From Periconia sp. R9002 (taxonomy: Eukaryota; Ascomycota; Dothideomycetes; Pleosporales; Periconiaceae): a stretch of DNA of 64,000 nt. Position numbers and translations under genes: made by a program. A model generated the notes under the pieces. It ran no database searches. It had not been told where the DNA came from and was given only the letters and a program-made list of their open reading frames with translations. Location: assembly GCA_023627715.1 (NCBI GenBank), contig JAMAHW010000056.1:188545-252544 (forward strand), given 5' to 3'. Positions 10,716 through 22,100 of the stretch are shown one piece after another (position 1 is the stretch's first letter; each line of letters opens with the position of its first letter).

Positions 10716-11447
10716 CCTAGATATGGTCGCGTGGAATAGTGGTTCGAATATGTGACTGAAGACAAGCAGTGTTCTTTGAACTTAATTCCTCTAAGATTGG
10801 TGGAAAGGTGTCGGGCAAAGAAAAAGGGAAGTAGCGACCCTTAGAAAAGAGTCAGTTTAAATACACATCATGTGCGACCTGTCCGGATGCGGGAAACACA
10901 GAGCACGAGGTTAGCAAACAAAGGAACCACGATGGAAAGTAGGAAACGCAGAAACAAGCGCAAACGATAATTCTAGGATTACTGAAAGGGTGTGAGCAAC
11001 ACCCTTTGTTCGAAGTGCTAGTCAGATGGGCAGATCAGGAGGAACATAGAGTTGTATGGTCTGAATCCCTTTGTGGTGCGCTGTTGAGCCCAATGAATAG
11101 CGGCTGCGAGTTGTAACCTTTTTGATATTTTCAGCGTTTCGCGGGCACCCTAGTTGGACGGGGTCAAGTGCGAGCTTTGTAGATGAGTCTGGTATAACGC
11201 AATGGAAGTCGGATGAAACGCATGGGTATTGAACTATCCTTATATACCGAATAATGAACCATAGGCCGAACGCTCCAAAAGATGCAAGAGTCCGCATAGA
11301 GACTCACCCATATTCATACCTCGCTGAACCAAATCATGATCTCTTTAGACAACAATAAAAATGCCTAGGGCGTCATATTCAATTAACCATATTACCCGTG
11401 AGTCACCAGTGCCTCTCTCATGAATGTTTGAATAGTTTATATCAGAC
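10716..11447. other. Intergenic region downstream of EXO1
   Basis: This is the promoter of the basic-protein gene and the 3' UTR of EXO1. Open frames are short and unconvincing. No repeats or RNA genes were recognised. Confidence 0.55.
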
Positions 11448-13741
11448 TTAACCATTGAACGCAAACCGGCCGAGGTTTAATAAAGGCTTGCGTGGTGAAC
11501 ATATGCTCTCGGCGTCACTATCCGGGATGAGTAATTCTTCGCTGCCTTTAACTTCCGTAAAATCCGATGCCAAAGTCTTACGAGGCGTAGCGGGGTCGTT
11601 GTCACTCGCAGGAACAACCACTTCAGGTTCTTCATCAGCAGCTCCATCGAATGACCGTAGATTAGGCAAGTCCGGCAGCTCCGGAGATTCACTCCGGGTG
11701 GTACTCCTTGCGAGTTTTGAGTTGGAAGTTGATGAAGCTCGTCTCAAAGATGCTGTGGAGTGAATATATGTCCGGCGTTCCAAGGTCGATGTTGCAGAAG
11801 AAAGAGGCGAGCCCGAGCTGTATGAGAATCTAGAGCGAAACATTTTCATCTGTTGAGTGAGACCTGTATTGAAAGAAGACTCTGTTTCGGGAGTCCCAAA
11901 CGATGTTGCAGGAGTGAGCACTTCAGAGTCTTGGGAGTCTTGGAACGATCCTTTTGATGACCTCGAGAAGATGGATGACTGTGAATCACTGTTGGCGCTA
12001 GAGTTGAAACTGTCGCTGAAGATCCTCATTTTCTTTTTAGGCTGAGAAAGCGCATCCTCGAGATCCACCAATTCATTGATGGCATCGTCAATCGAATCGT
12101 CGGAATGGAGTTCAAAGCTTCGACGTGACTTCTTTTTGGATGTTTTCTGAACACGGAGTGAAGGGCTTGGTTCTGCAACAGAAGCCGCAAAGAATGGACT
12201 TCTTGTATCGCCTCCATTGTCGTCTTCCCGCGTGGCGGTAACAGGCTCTGTACAAAGGCGCTGCCTCTTAGGTGGGTGCGGAAGTGATCGCCTGCCAGTC
12301 ACAGAGTCTGATATCGTCCTCCTGGGTGGTTGAGGTGCGGTCCTGGGTGGTTGTCTCGGAGCTGGAACAGCCTCCCAACCGGGGTTATTCCGTTCTTGCT
12401 CCAGGAGCGCTTGCTGGCTTGGCGAAGGTGTAAATAAGTTGATATCGAGCTCTGCCAGAGGCGTACGTCTTGGTTTAAAGAAGGAATCGATGGGTTTTTC
12501 CTGCTTTCCTATCGGAGTTTGTGCAGCGGCAGGTACCGATATCGGTCGTGCTGGTTTAAGGGGTTTGCCGTGTGGTCGAGCATTGGTCTGGACTACGATG
12601 GGTTGTTTGGTATGGGGATGTAGGTCACCGCGGGCTACCCCATAGGCAATGTGTGCGGGTACCTGTTCTCCAATGAAGGGCATCTCGCCTAGATCCATAT
12701 CCGGGTGGACTGTTGTCAGATGTACAATTTCTTTCGCAATAGGGCAGAAGACCCATTGGTAGAGAAAGGTCTTCTCAGCCTGATAAAAAGCCTCCAAGTA
12801 ACCGGCGGGAATCTTGAGTTTTCCATCGAATTGCGCGGCCTTTATAAGACGCTCGACAGTCTTGTGTTTACGCAACATGCGATACGCAGTCTTCAGTCCC
12901 ATATTGCCAATACCAGGAAGATAATCGCAACCACTCAGGATGGCCATCCGTCTAAAGTCGGCGTCCGACCACCCCACCAAGCTGACCTCTCGGCAGGCCG
13001 TGAAGTGGTTACGGTTAACTTCGATGCATTCACCGTACTTGTCCAGCTTAGTGATAAGACATTTGGCACCAAAGACGAGCAAATCGGAATCTTCCGACAG
13101 TATACCACTGATGATGCCTTTGCGTTCAAGGTACACCATCTGCGAGTCGGCCTCGTAAGGAGCAACAACATATTGAATGTTGTGATGCTTCAACTCCTCA
13201 ATGAGCATGCGAGCCATCTCAGGCGTGACATCGACTGCCTTCTGCAGCTCCTGCTGCGCTTGCGAAATCTTGCCGACCTTGAGCAACTCCAACCCTAGTC
13301 TCTTGCCTTCTCTCCGCCGTGCTGCCCTTTCTTTCTCTGTTCCGGTCTTGCTGGGCAGATAGTCTCCATCGAAAACGATGTATGGGGTGATGCCGAAATG
13401 GATGAGCATCCGAACGCGGCTCATGGCGAAGTCTACAAATCTAGAATACCTCGTAAGTCATTATGTTCGCAATCAAAATCAAATTTATTTCATGTCAAGC
13501 GTACTTGGTCGTTGGTTTCCCCTGGGCCAACTCAATGGCGCAAGCGGCCGTGCCTCTGTGCAGCCAGCCATACGCATCCACACCAATCGTCTGACCCTCG
13601 AATTTCTTGAGGCTGCATGGTTTCTGTATGGATTTCAACAGTGGAAGAAGACCTAGGCACCCGATAATCAGCTCTTATATCCAATCCCTACGTGTCATTA
13701 CAACCACCACTCTCTCGTCCGAACTCACCAGAGATACCCAT
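11448..13741 (-). CDS. EXO1: Exonuclease 1 (Rad2/XPG family)
   Basis: A 5'-3' exonuclease and flap endonuclease acting in mismatch repair, end resection and telomere processing. Minus-strand exons are 13741-13729, 13652-13505 and 13440-11448 (717 aa). The tiny 13-bp first exon encodes MGISG and was placed because it restores the invariant MGISGLLPLLK start. The XPG-N domain carries GVDAYGWLHRG and YIVFDGDYLPSKTGTE. The XPG-I domain carries APYEADSQMVYLER and SEDSDLLVFGAKC with metal-binding acidic residues. GCDYLPGIGNMGLKTAYRML is the DNA-binding helix-hairpin region. The C-terminal half is Ser/Pro-rich and disordered. It includes EKPIDSFFKPRR, a PCNA-box-like motif lacking the leading Gln. 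TMA16 lies divergently 385 bp away. Confidence 0.95.
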
Positions 13742-14126
13742 TTTCGCCGCCCTGCGCGGACCGCTTCAACGACAGAGTAATTTGGGCGTATGCAGGGTTG
13801 TTACTACGCCATGCCGCGTTTTGTCCTACCAATCATGGAAGAAGAAGTCGTTTAGGGAAGAGGAGGACAGTTGTAGAGAGGTGGTGTCGTGGTACACAAG
13901 GTTGCATTCGAAAACAGGCGAGCACGTCCGACGCGTCGCGCCCGCTCGAGTACAGGTACAGAGAGGGGCTTATCCCCATGCAGGTTAGCCCGCCCGCCCA
14001 ATCTATCCCTCCCCGCCAAAATTTCAAAAAAGTTCGATCCCCATCTCAACCTCCAGTTACCTAGGTACCTAACCACCCAATTGCCAAACGACGCTTCCTC
14101 CACAAGCAAAACAAGGCAAAAATAAA
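13742..14126. promoter_or_regulatory. Divergent promoter region EXO1 / TMA16
   Basis: The 385-bp space between two divergent ATGs must hold both promoters and leaders. The TMA16 side is C/T-rich with runs of CCCGCC and TCCCTCC. No specific factor site can be assigned confidently. Confidence 0.6.
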
Positions 14127-14743
14127 ATGGTATTCAACCGCCTCGGCAAAGTGCAAAAGCATGTGGCCAAGAAGAAGGGCAAAAATGTTGCTACGCTGCA
14201 CGAAAACAGCCGCGACACCAAGCGCATCCAGAGCGCTGCGCTGCGAGACCACAAGCTGAACCGCATCACGGCGTTGAGGGAGAAGCAGAACAAGTCATAC
14301 AGTCAGTAACATTTTCTTATATCTAAAAAAATAATCAAAGTTCCCATACACATTTACTAACATGACCAAAAAAAGTCCTCCGCATCAAATCCTTCCAATC
14401 CTACACGACCGAACACACGACCGCACTTCCCCTCTCCACGATCCAATCCATGATAGAAGACTACCTAGGCCGCGACGACGACCTCCTAGCGTCGCTGCAA
14501 TCCGAGCGGCGCGCCGGCCGACCGCCTTCTACGCGGGAAACACAGTTGCAGCAGCAGCGCGCGACCGAGCAGGCCGAGTATGCGTCCGGGTTCTGGGTCC
14601 CTGACCTCGAGAGCGAGGAGACGCTGAAGAAGCTCAAGGACTGGGATGGGAGGTGGAGCGGGCTCGCGACCATGTCGTTTGTGAGGATTTCCAAGGAGGG
14701 TGTTAGGAAGGAGAGTTGTTTTCCGCCCAAGGGACTGTCATGA
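14127..14743 (+). CDS. TMA16: Translation machinery-associated protein 16 (Tma16)
   Basis: A small basic protein that associates with nascent 60S subunits in the nucleus and nucleolus. Exons are 14127-14301 and 14376-14743 (180 aa). The 74-bp intron has the slightly weak donor GTCAGT, a good branch site TTTACTAACAT and an AAAG acceptor. Joining restores KSYILRIKSFQSY. Family features are the N-terminal KVQKHVAKKKGK, the LHENSRDTKR block, AALRDHKLNR, and the C-terminal FWVPDLESEETLKKLKDWDG. The exact donor is the least certain point. The gene is complete and of normal length. Confidence 0.88.
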
Positions 14744-15248
14744 GCGGCCGACCGACCCACCACCAACAAAAAAAGATTACTTCCGCAAAATCACCCCATC
14801 ACAACTCCCTCCAGGACGGGCATCCTCACCTACCTGCCATGTACATCAGCCATACCCATCCACCCATCCACAGAACCCGATATCACCAACGAAACATCCT
14901 CACAGGTACACATTCTCACCAACACGAAAAGAGAAAGGAGGGCCAGTGAAATAAGTGGGTCTGACAAACATGTACGATACGATACGATCTCACTCGGATT
15001 GGACGTTCAGAAGTTCGAAAGTAAGAAGACGTCAAAAAGTTTAAGGGGCTTGAGGAGAAAGGGAAGTTGCAGCGCATACCCGTCAAACGACTTCCCTTCT
15101 TACATTCATTCCCGCATGGGAAAAGGAGTGAGGTAAGCGGCGGAGATGGAGATGGACATGCGGATGCGGATGCGGATGCGGCAACGACGGTCTTTTTCGC
15201 TCGCTCGGCAAAGGGTACATATATACATACATACATAGGTATGTGTGA

Positions 15249-15320
15249 TGGACGCTTTGAATAGTACGAATACTACTACCTAGGCTGTCTAGGTAGTATT
15301 CGTACTATTCAAAGCGTCCA
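15249..15320. repeat. Near-perfect inverted repeat (hairpin)
   Basis: The left arm 15249-15283 begins TGGACGCTTTGAATAG and the right arm 15289-15320 is its reverse complement, ending CTATTCAAAGCGTCCA. The only difference is a 3-base insertion (ACT) in the left arm. The loop is 5 bases (GCTGT). The transcript of either strand could form a stem of about 32 pairs. The flanks are TACATA microsatellite-like on both sides, so the similarity extends loosely outward. Confidence 0.85.
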
Positions 15321-15435
15321 CCCATCATACATATGCAGACATATGTAGGTCTATCAATCAATCGAGATGAGAGAATAAAAGAAGGGACACATCAACATTA
15401 CACATGTTACCAACCCACCACATACCTATCGGCGG

Positions 15436-15480
15436 CCCCCCCCCCCCCCCCCACCCCACCCCGGANNNNNNNNNNCCCCC
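15436..15480. other. Poly-C tract and 10-N assembly gap
   Basis: A run of 17 C followed by CACCCCACCCC precedes ten N at 15466-15475, with more C after it. The homopolymer probably caused the assembly break, and the true length is unknown. No coding feature spans it. Confidence 0.95.
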
Positions 15481-16118
15481 CCTACACACAAACAAATTCG
15501 TACACTACCACACCATAAAGGAAACAAAGCAAGACAGAGTAGAAGAGATGAAAAGCTAATTCAATTTCAAATTCTATCTATCAACCAACCAACCCCGTAA
15601 ATCAAGCTGCCAACTCTCAACAAGCACACGAAGACTACCTCTCCACTCCCCCCTTTCCCTACTGCACCCCCCAAAACCCACCACCCCTGGGGACAACCAC
15701 AACCCCCCCCCTCCCTTTTCTTATACCAAATCCATCCCACCTTTTCAAATCAGGAAAAAGAAAATGGAAAGATTTAATGAAAGGAAGAAAAGAAAATTAT
15801 TACTATTCTATTTTCCCCCACACACAATAAAAAAAAACCCCCCTCTGCAAACCCCCTCTTACCTAGCGCTTTTCTCAAGGTAAGGCAAGTTAAGTAACCA
15901 AGGTGAACGTTTTCGAAGTAGAAAAAAAAAAGAGAATTTTAAAGAAAAAAAGGAAAACTTAAACCAACAACAACAAAAAAATAAAATACGCCCGCTTTGA
16001 TTCCCCCCCATTTTGATATATCCCTCTCTCCACAATTCCTCTCACAAACTTTTCTCCTCGCCTCTCTATCCATCCATCCATCTACCCAACCCTCACCCCT
16101 CAACCCTCACCCTCCCCT

Positions 16119-19100
16119 TCAGCGAAACCACCCTCGAACCTATCAATCCACCCGTTAGTCTCATCACCTCACATACACAAAAGCAGGGGAAAAGAAAGAA
16201 GAAACACGTACCCTATTCGCCCCACTAACATGCTTCTTCCCCCCAACACCAACACCACCCTCACCCGTCGGTTTCACCTCGGCCTTGTACCCGCCGCCAC
16301 CACTGCTCTTGCTTTCGCTGGCGCTACTGCTGCTGCTGCTCGAGCCGGGCGCTATCGTTTTTGTGGAAAACGTCGTGGGAGGTGGCGCGTGGGGGGTGGA
16401 GAGGGTTGTAATGGCGTCGGTGTGTGTGGAGGAGGAGTCGAGCGAAGGTTTGATGGAGTGGACGGAGCTGAAGCTTGTGTGGTCGCTACTATAGTGGGTT
16501 ATTGGTGAGGGGGGGAGGATGCTTGGTGAGGAGGATGAGGGGAAGGGCGAATACCCGCCGTAAGGGGAAGTGGAGTGAGGGGGAGGTGGAGGGGGAGGTG
16601 ATGATGGTGGTGGGTGGTGGGTAGAAGAGCTGCTGCGGGTGCTGCTCTTTGTAGGACCCGTGGTGATGGAGGGTTTGCTGGTACTGTGCGATGCGGTGGT
16701 TCTAGTGCTGAAGCGTGTAGAGAATGTTGGCACGACCGGGGAATAACCGTATCCACTGGACGATTCCGAGCTCTCCTTTGAGGAGGAGTAGCTCGCACTC
16801 CTCGTAGTCGTGGACAAGATGCTGAGGGACGTAGGCAGAGAGGAATGGTAAGGACCTGTCGGTATGATGGGAGGCGTGCTGTCTGTAGGCGTCTGGATCG
16901 ATTTCGTAGAGTAGGACGCCGAGCCCGAGCTAAGCGTTATAGCATCCGTGTTTGTGTCGGATGGGCTGGGGCTAGACAGGGTGGATGATGGGGGAGGGTA
17001 TATATACGATGTTGTCACCAACCACGATGTCGTGACGACCATGCTGCTCCGTGGGGGCCAAGAGGAGGACGTGTGAGTAGACTGTGAGGTGCTACTTTCG
17101 CTATCGGATTCGTATGGTGTTGATGTCTCGGTTGACCATGAGAATGTTGATCCGCCCTCCGTCGTGGTATCCGAAGGAACACTGGTGGTTGACACATAAG
17201 AGCTGCTTCTTGAGCTGGACCGCAAAGAAGAAGACCTGGTAGGGAATATAGGGGAATAGCCAGTCTTGGTGGGCTTCTCTGCGGAGGAGGTTGTTAAGCT
17301 CGGTGGCAATGATCGCGTGCTGCTGATTGTTATTGTGCCAGGCCCGCCTGTGGAGGGATGCTCCTCCGAGAAGGATGTCGAATTGATCGTTAGCGACTTT
17401 GAGAAATCTATCGAAGACGATACAAATGGCGACGAAGGGCTTGCGGACTCTGAGCTGGAATGGGGCACAGGGATGCTGGTGATGATGAGGGTAGTGGTGG
17501 TGGTAGTGACGCTGGGGATAGTCCTCGATGTGGAATTTGGCAAAATATACGACGATGATGTCAGCCAAATTGATGATGTTACCTCCGTGCTTGGACTTGG
17601 CCCTGGTGTAAAGTCACTGCTACTAACGCTGCCTGTGGGAGCTGTCAAGGTTTCCGAGTGCGAGCTGGGCGTGACGGATGGGACACCTGTGCCGGTGCTT
17701 GGGAACACTGAACTTGGCAATTCCGAGCTCAGGATTCCTGTGCCGGAGCTTTGACTTGGTATGGATATGCTAGAGCCGATAGTAGAGTTGGGGAAGAGTA
17801 CTGAGGACGAACCTGGGGTGAAAGACGGAACACCCGTTCCCCAACTTGGATGGACTGCACTGGTAAGTATCGAGCTTGGCGTTTCCGAGTTCGGGATTTC
17901 CTTGCTTGAGCTTGGACTTGGCGAGAGCTCACCAGAGCTGATTGTAGAACTAGGATAAGGTACCGAGGACGACCCAGGTATGAAAGACGTAATCCAAGTT
18001 CCTGTGCTTGGACCAAATGAGCTCGGAACTCCTGTCCCTGAAGTCGGGCTTGGGATAGCCTCACTAAAGCTCGTTGTAGAGTTTGGCCAAATCCCTGGAG
18101 ACGATATAGGTATCGACGATGACGGGATGCCTGTCGGGACCAGTGAACTTGGAACGCCTGTCCCTGAACTAGGTACAACAATTTCCGAGCTGGAGATGCC
18201 ATGCGTTGAGCTTGGAATGCCAGTACCTGAACTAGGCCCAGGGATGGAGGGTGTACTGACTTCAGCTGACGAAGGCGAAGGCGAGGTAGACGGTATTCCT
18301 GTCTCCGAGCTGGGGTATTCTGTGCCTGAACTGGGCAATGCCGTGCCTGATGAAGGGACCCATGTGCTCGAAGAGGGGAATTCCGTTTCCGAGGAGTGGA
18401 CTCCTGTCCCTGAGCTGTGGAAACCTGAACTTGGTCCAGCCGTAGGAAAGGAGCTTTCGCCGAAGGAAGTTGTAGAATTTGGAAATGGGAATGGAGGCGC
18501 CAAGGATGATGAGGGTGTGGCGGACGGCACTCCAGGTCCTGAAGTCGGCACTCCGGTTTCTGAACTGAGCCACCCAGTCCCCGAACTGGGTCCAGGCGCA
18601 AGGAAGCTGCTGCTACTTACACTTAATGTGGAGTTCGGGAAAAACGGCGAAGATGTGGGCTGAATTGGCGTGCCTGAGCTGGGTAATTCAGTTCCTGTGC
18701 TAGGTCCTGGCGTTGAAAGCCAACTGTCACTTCCTGCGCTGGTTGTAGAATTAGGCAGCGGGAATGGTGGAGCCAAAGAAGATGACGCTGTTATAACAGG
18801 TGGTACACCAGTTCCAGAACTCGGCCCTGGCGTAGGTGGTTTTTCGCTTTCCACACTGCTTGTAGAGTTGGGCAAGGGGAGCGGCAGAGTCTCAGTTGAT
18901 GAGGGTGTCGTAATTGGTGGTACTCCAGTGCCTGAACTTACCACTCCCGTTCCAGAACTGGGGAATCCAGATTCAGAACTCGGTCCTGGCGTATGAATGG
19001 AGCTTTCGCTTCCCGCACTGGTTGTAGAGTTGGGGTGCGGGAAGGGAGCTGTTAAGCTTGATGAGGGTATAGCTGAAAACACTCCAGTACCTGAACTGGG

Positions 19101-22100
19101 CACCCAGGTGCCTGAGCTAGGACCTGCTGTTGGGGCTGAGCTTTCACCTATAGTCGTAGAGTTCGGGTAGGGGAACGGAGGTGCTGAAGAGTGTATAACA
19201 GATGTGACCCCAGTCCCTGAACTTGGGATTCCTGTACTCCAGCTAGGTCCCGCTGTCGGGAAGGAAGTTTCACCACCGGTGCTCGTCGAATTGGGCAATG
19301 GAAACGGAGGTGTCAGAGTTGAAGAATGAGGCGAAGGAACTTCGGTACCTGAACTTGGGATGCCGGTACTCCAACCTGGAACACTTGTGCCCGAGCTTGG
19401 TCCTTCCGTTGGCAACGAAGATTCAGCAATAGTCGTCGAATTCGGGAATGGGAACGGAGGCGTCAGAGAAGACGAAGGTGATGAGGGGACTCCAGTGCCT
19501 GAACTTAGAATACCAGTACCCCAACTAGGAGCACTTGTACCTGAGCTTGGGCCTGGTGTGGGGTATGAAGATTCACCACCAGTAGTCGTCGAATTCGGGA
19601 ATGGGAATGGCGCTGTGAGAAATGACGAAGGTGGAAAAGGGACCCCTGTGCCCGAGCTAGGTCCTACAGTAGGGAACGATGTCTCGCCACCCGCGCTACT
19701 AGTGGAGTTAGGGAACGGGAAAGGAGCTGTCAGAGATGAGGAGTGTGAGAAAGACGGAACTCCAGTACCTGAGCTAGGTCCTGCCGTTGGGAATGACGAT
19801 TCACCACCCGTAATAGAGGATGAGGGCGAGAAGGAGGGAACTCCAGTGCCTGAGCTAGGTCCTGCTGTAGGGAATGAGGTTTCTCCACCTACGCTGCTCG
19901 TAGAGTTGGGGAATGGGAATGGAGCTGTCAAAGATGAGGAGTGTGAGAAAGAAGGAACTCCAGTGCCTGAGCTAGGTCCTGCCGTTGGGAAAGATGTCTC
20001 ACCACCCGCGCTGTGTGTAGAATTAGGGAACGGGAATGGGGCAGTCAAAGATGGCGAAGACTCAGAAGGGACCCCAGTGCCTGAACTAGGTATAGCTGTT
20101 CCCGAGCTAGGCGTAAAGCCAAAGCTTTTACTCTCCGTGCTTGCCGTCGAGTTAGGGAACCATGGCGACGGTGAAGACGAGAGGGAGCCAGACGGGACTC
20201 CAGTTCCAGAACTTGGGATGCCCGTACCCTCGCTGGGTCCCGGCGTAGCACTGGTGGTGGAGTTCGGGAACAGCGGCGTCGGGGAGGACGAATGAGTGAA
20301 CGATGGCACCCCAGTACCTGAGCTTGGGACGGCAGTCTCCGAGCTATGTTCGAAGCTTTCTGTAGAATTCGGAAACAGCGGCGTCTGGGATGATGGAAGA
20401 GGGAACGAGGTAACCCCAGTGCCTGAGCTCGGTATTGCGGTTCCCCAGCTAGGGCCAGGCGTGGACGAGCTAACTTCAGAACTTGTTGTGGAGTTGGGGA
20501 ACAGAGGTGTCTCAGACGATGATGGGATGAATGATGGGACTCCAGTGCCTGAACTGGGGATGGCTGTTCCGGAGCTCGGCCCTGGCGTGAACGACCAACC
20601 CTCTGAACTCGTCGAATTCGGGAAGGGAGGCGCTAGAGAGGGTGAAGCTGAGATGGGTGGAACACCCGTTCCTGAGCTAGGCCCTGGAGTAAATGTCCAA
20701 GTTTCCGAATTCTTCGTCGAACTGGGGAATGGAATTGACGAGGACTCTGGGAAAGATGGAATCCCGGTTCCCGTGCTAGGCCCTGGAGTGAATGAGTTCA
20801 ATTCGGAGCTCGTTGTGTTAGGGAAGATGGGTGTCAAAGAAGAAGACTGTGGAACGGATGGGACACCTGTTCCCGAACTCGGCCCTGGAGTAGGCGACTC
20901 ACTTTCCCAGCCCTTTGTCGAGTTGGGGAAAAGACGAGTCGACGATGAAGGCAAGATAGAAGGAACACCGGTGCCCGAGCTGGGGATAGGCGTAACCGAT
21001 TCTTTCTCCGAGCTCGTCGTGGAATTGGGGAATAGAGGAATAGGCGACGACGATGGCGAGAAAGATGGTATTCCAGTCCCCGAGCTAGGTACAGGCGTAG
21101 ACGACTCACTTTCCCAACTCTTCGTTGAATTCGGGAAGATAGGCGTGAGCGAGCTTGAGGGAACAATTGACGGTACTCCAGTCCCCGAGCTGGGAACGAG
21201 TGTAGTCGATTCGCTCTCCCAACTCTTGGTAGATGATTCACTTTCCCAGCTCTTCGTTGAGTTAGGGAAAATAGGCGTAAGCGACGGGCTTGAAGGAGTA
21301 AAGGATGGTATCGCAGATCCCGAGCTGGGGATAGGTGTAGCCGACTCACTTTCCCAGCTCTTCGTAGCCGATTCGCTCTCCCAACTCTTTGTCGAATTAG
21401 GGAAAATAGGTACCAACGACGAAGTCAAAGGCGCTTCAGACGGAACTCCTGTTCCCGAACTAGGAACAATAGACGGTACTCCAGTCCCCTCACTCGGTAC
21501 AAGCGTAGCCGACTCACTCTCCCAACTCTTCGTCGAATTCGGGAAGATAGGTACCAACGACGAAGTCGTCACAGGCACTTCCGACGGAACTCCCGTTCCT
21601 GAACTAGGCTTATGCGAGGAAAAGACAGGAGTCTCACTGCTAGCGGCGCTCGTCGTCGTCGAGTTGGGGTAAAAGGGCACCGACGATGCCCACGACGAAA
21701 GAGCGAAAGTCGGGATGCTCGCTCCTGAGCTAGGTTGCTCTGTAGGAGCGCTGCTAGGGATGCCCATTTCAGAAGAGGAGAAGCTCGATGGGATTTCCGA
21801 CCATGATGAATGTGAGAAGGATGGGATGCCTGTTCCCGAGCTGGGTCCCGGCGTAAACGAGGGCACCTCAGAGCCTCCTGATGTAGAGTTCGGGTAGAAA
21901 GGAGGAACCGACGAGGAAGGCGTGACAGACGGGATGTTGCCTGTTCCTGAACTAATCTTCTCCGTGGTGGAGCTACTGGGTATGCCTACTTCAGAAGAAG
22001 AAGAGTGCGACGGTGCCACCCAAGACGATGCATGCGAGAAGGATGGAACACCCGTCCCCGAACTGGGACCTGGCGTGAAGGAACTACCCTCAAAACTCTT

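Larger units (their letters stand above)
14744..16118. other. Low-complexity intergenic region with hairpin and assembly gap
   Basis: No gene was found. The region holds a long fold-back repeat at 15249-15320, a poly-C tract, the 10-N gap at 15466-15475, and A-rich and C-rich stretches up to 16.1 kb. Both flanking genes end here (TMA16 on +, the giant repeat protein on -), so it is a convergent 3' region. Confidence 0.6.

Noticed and set aside
19360..21672. Two long + strand open frames (311 and 458 codons) rich in PVPELG repeats
   Set aside because: They are antisense shadows of the SSGTGVPS array; the minus frame is open three times longer, with secretory and glycosylation logic.
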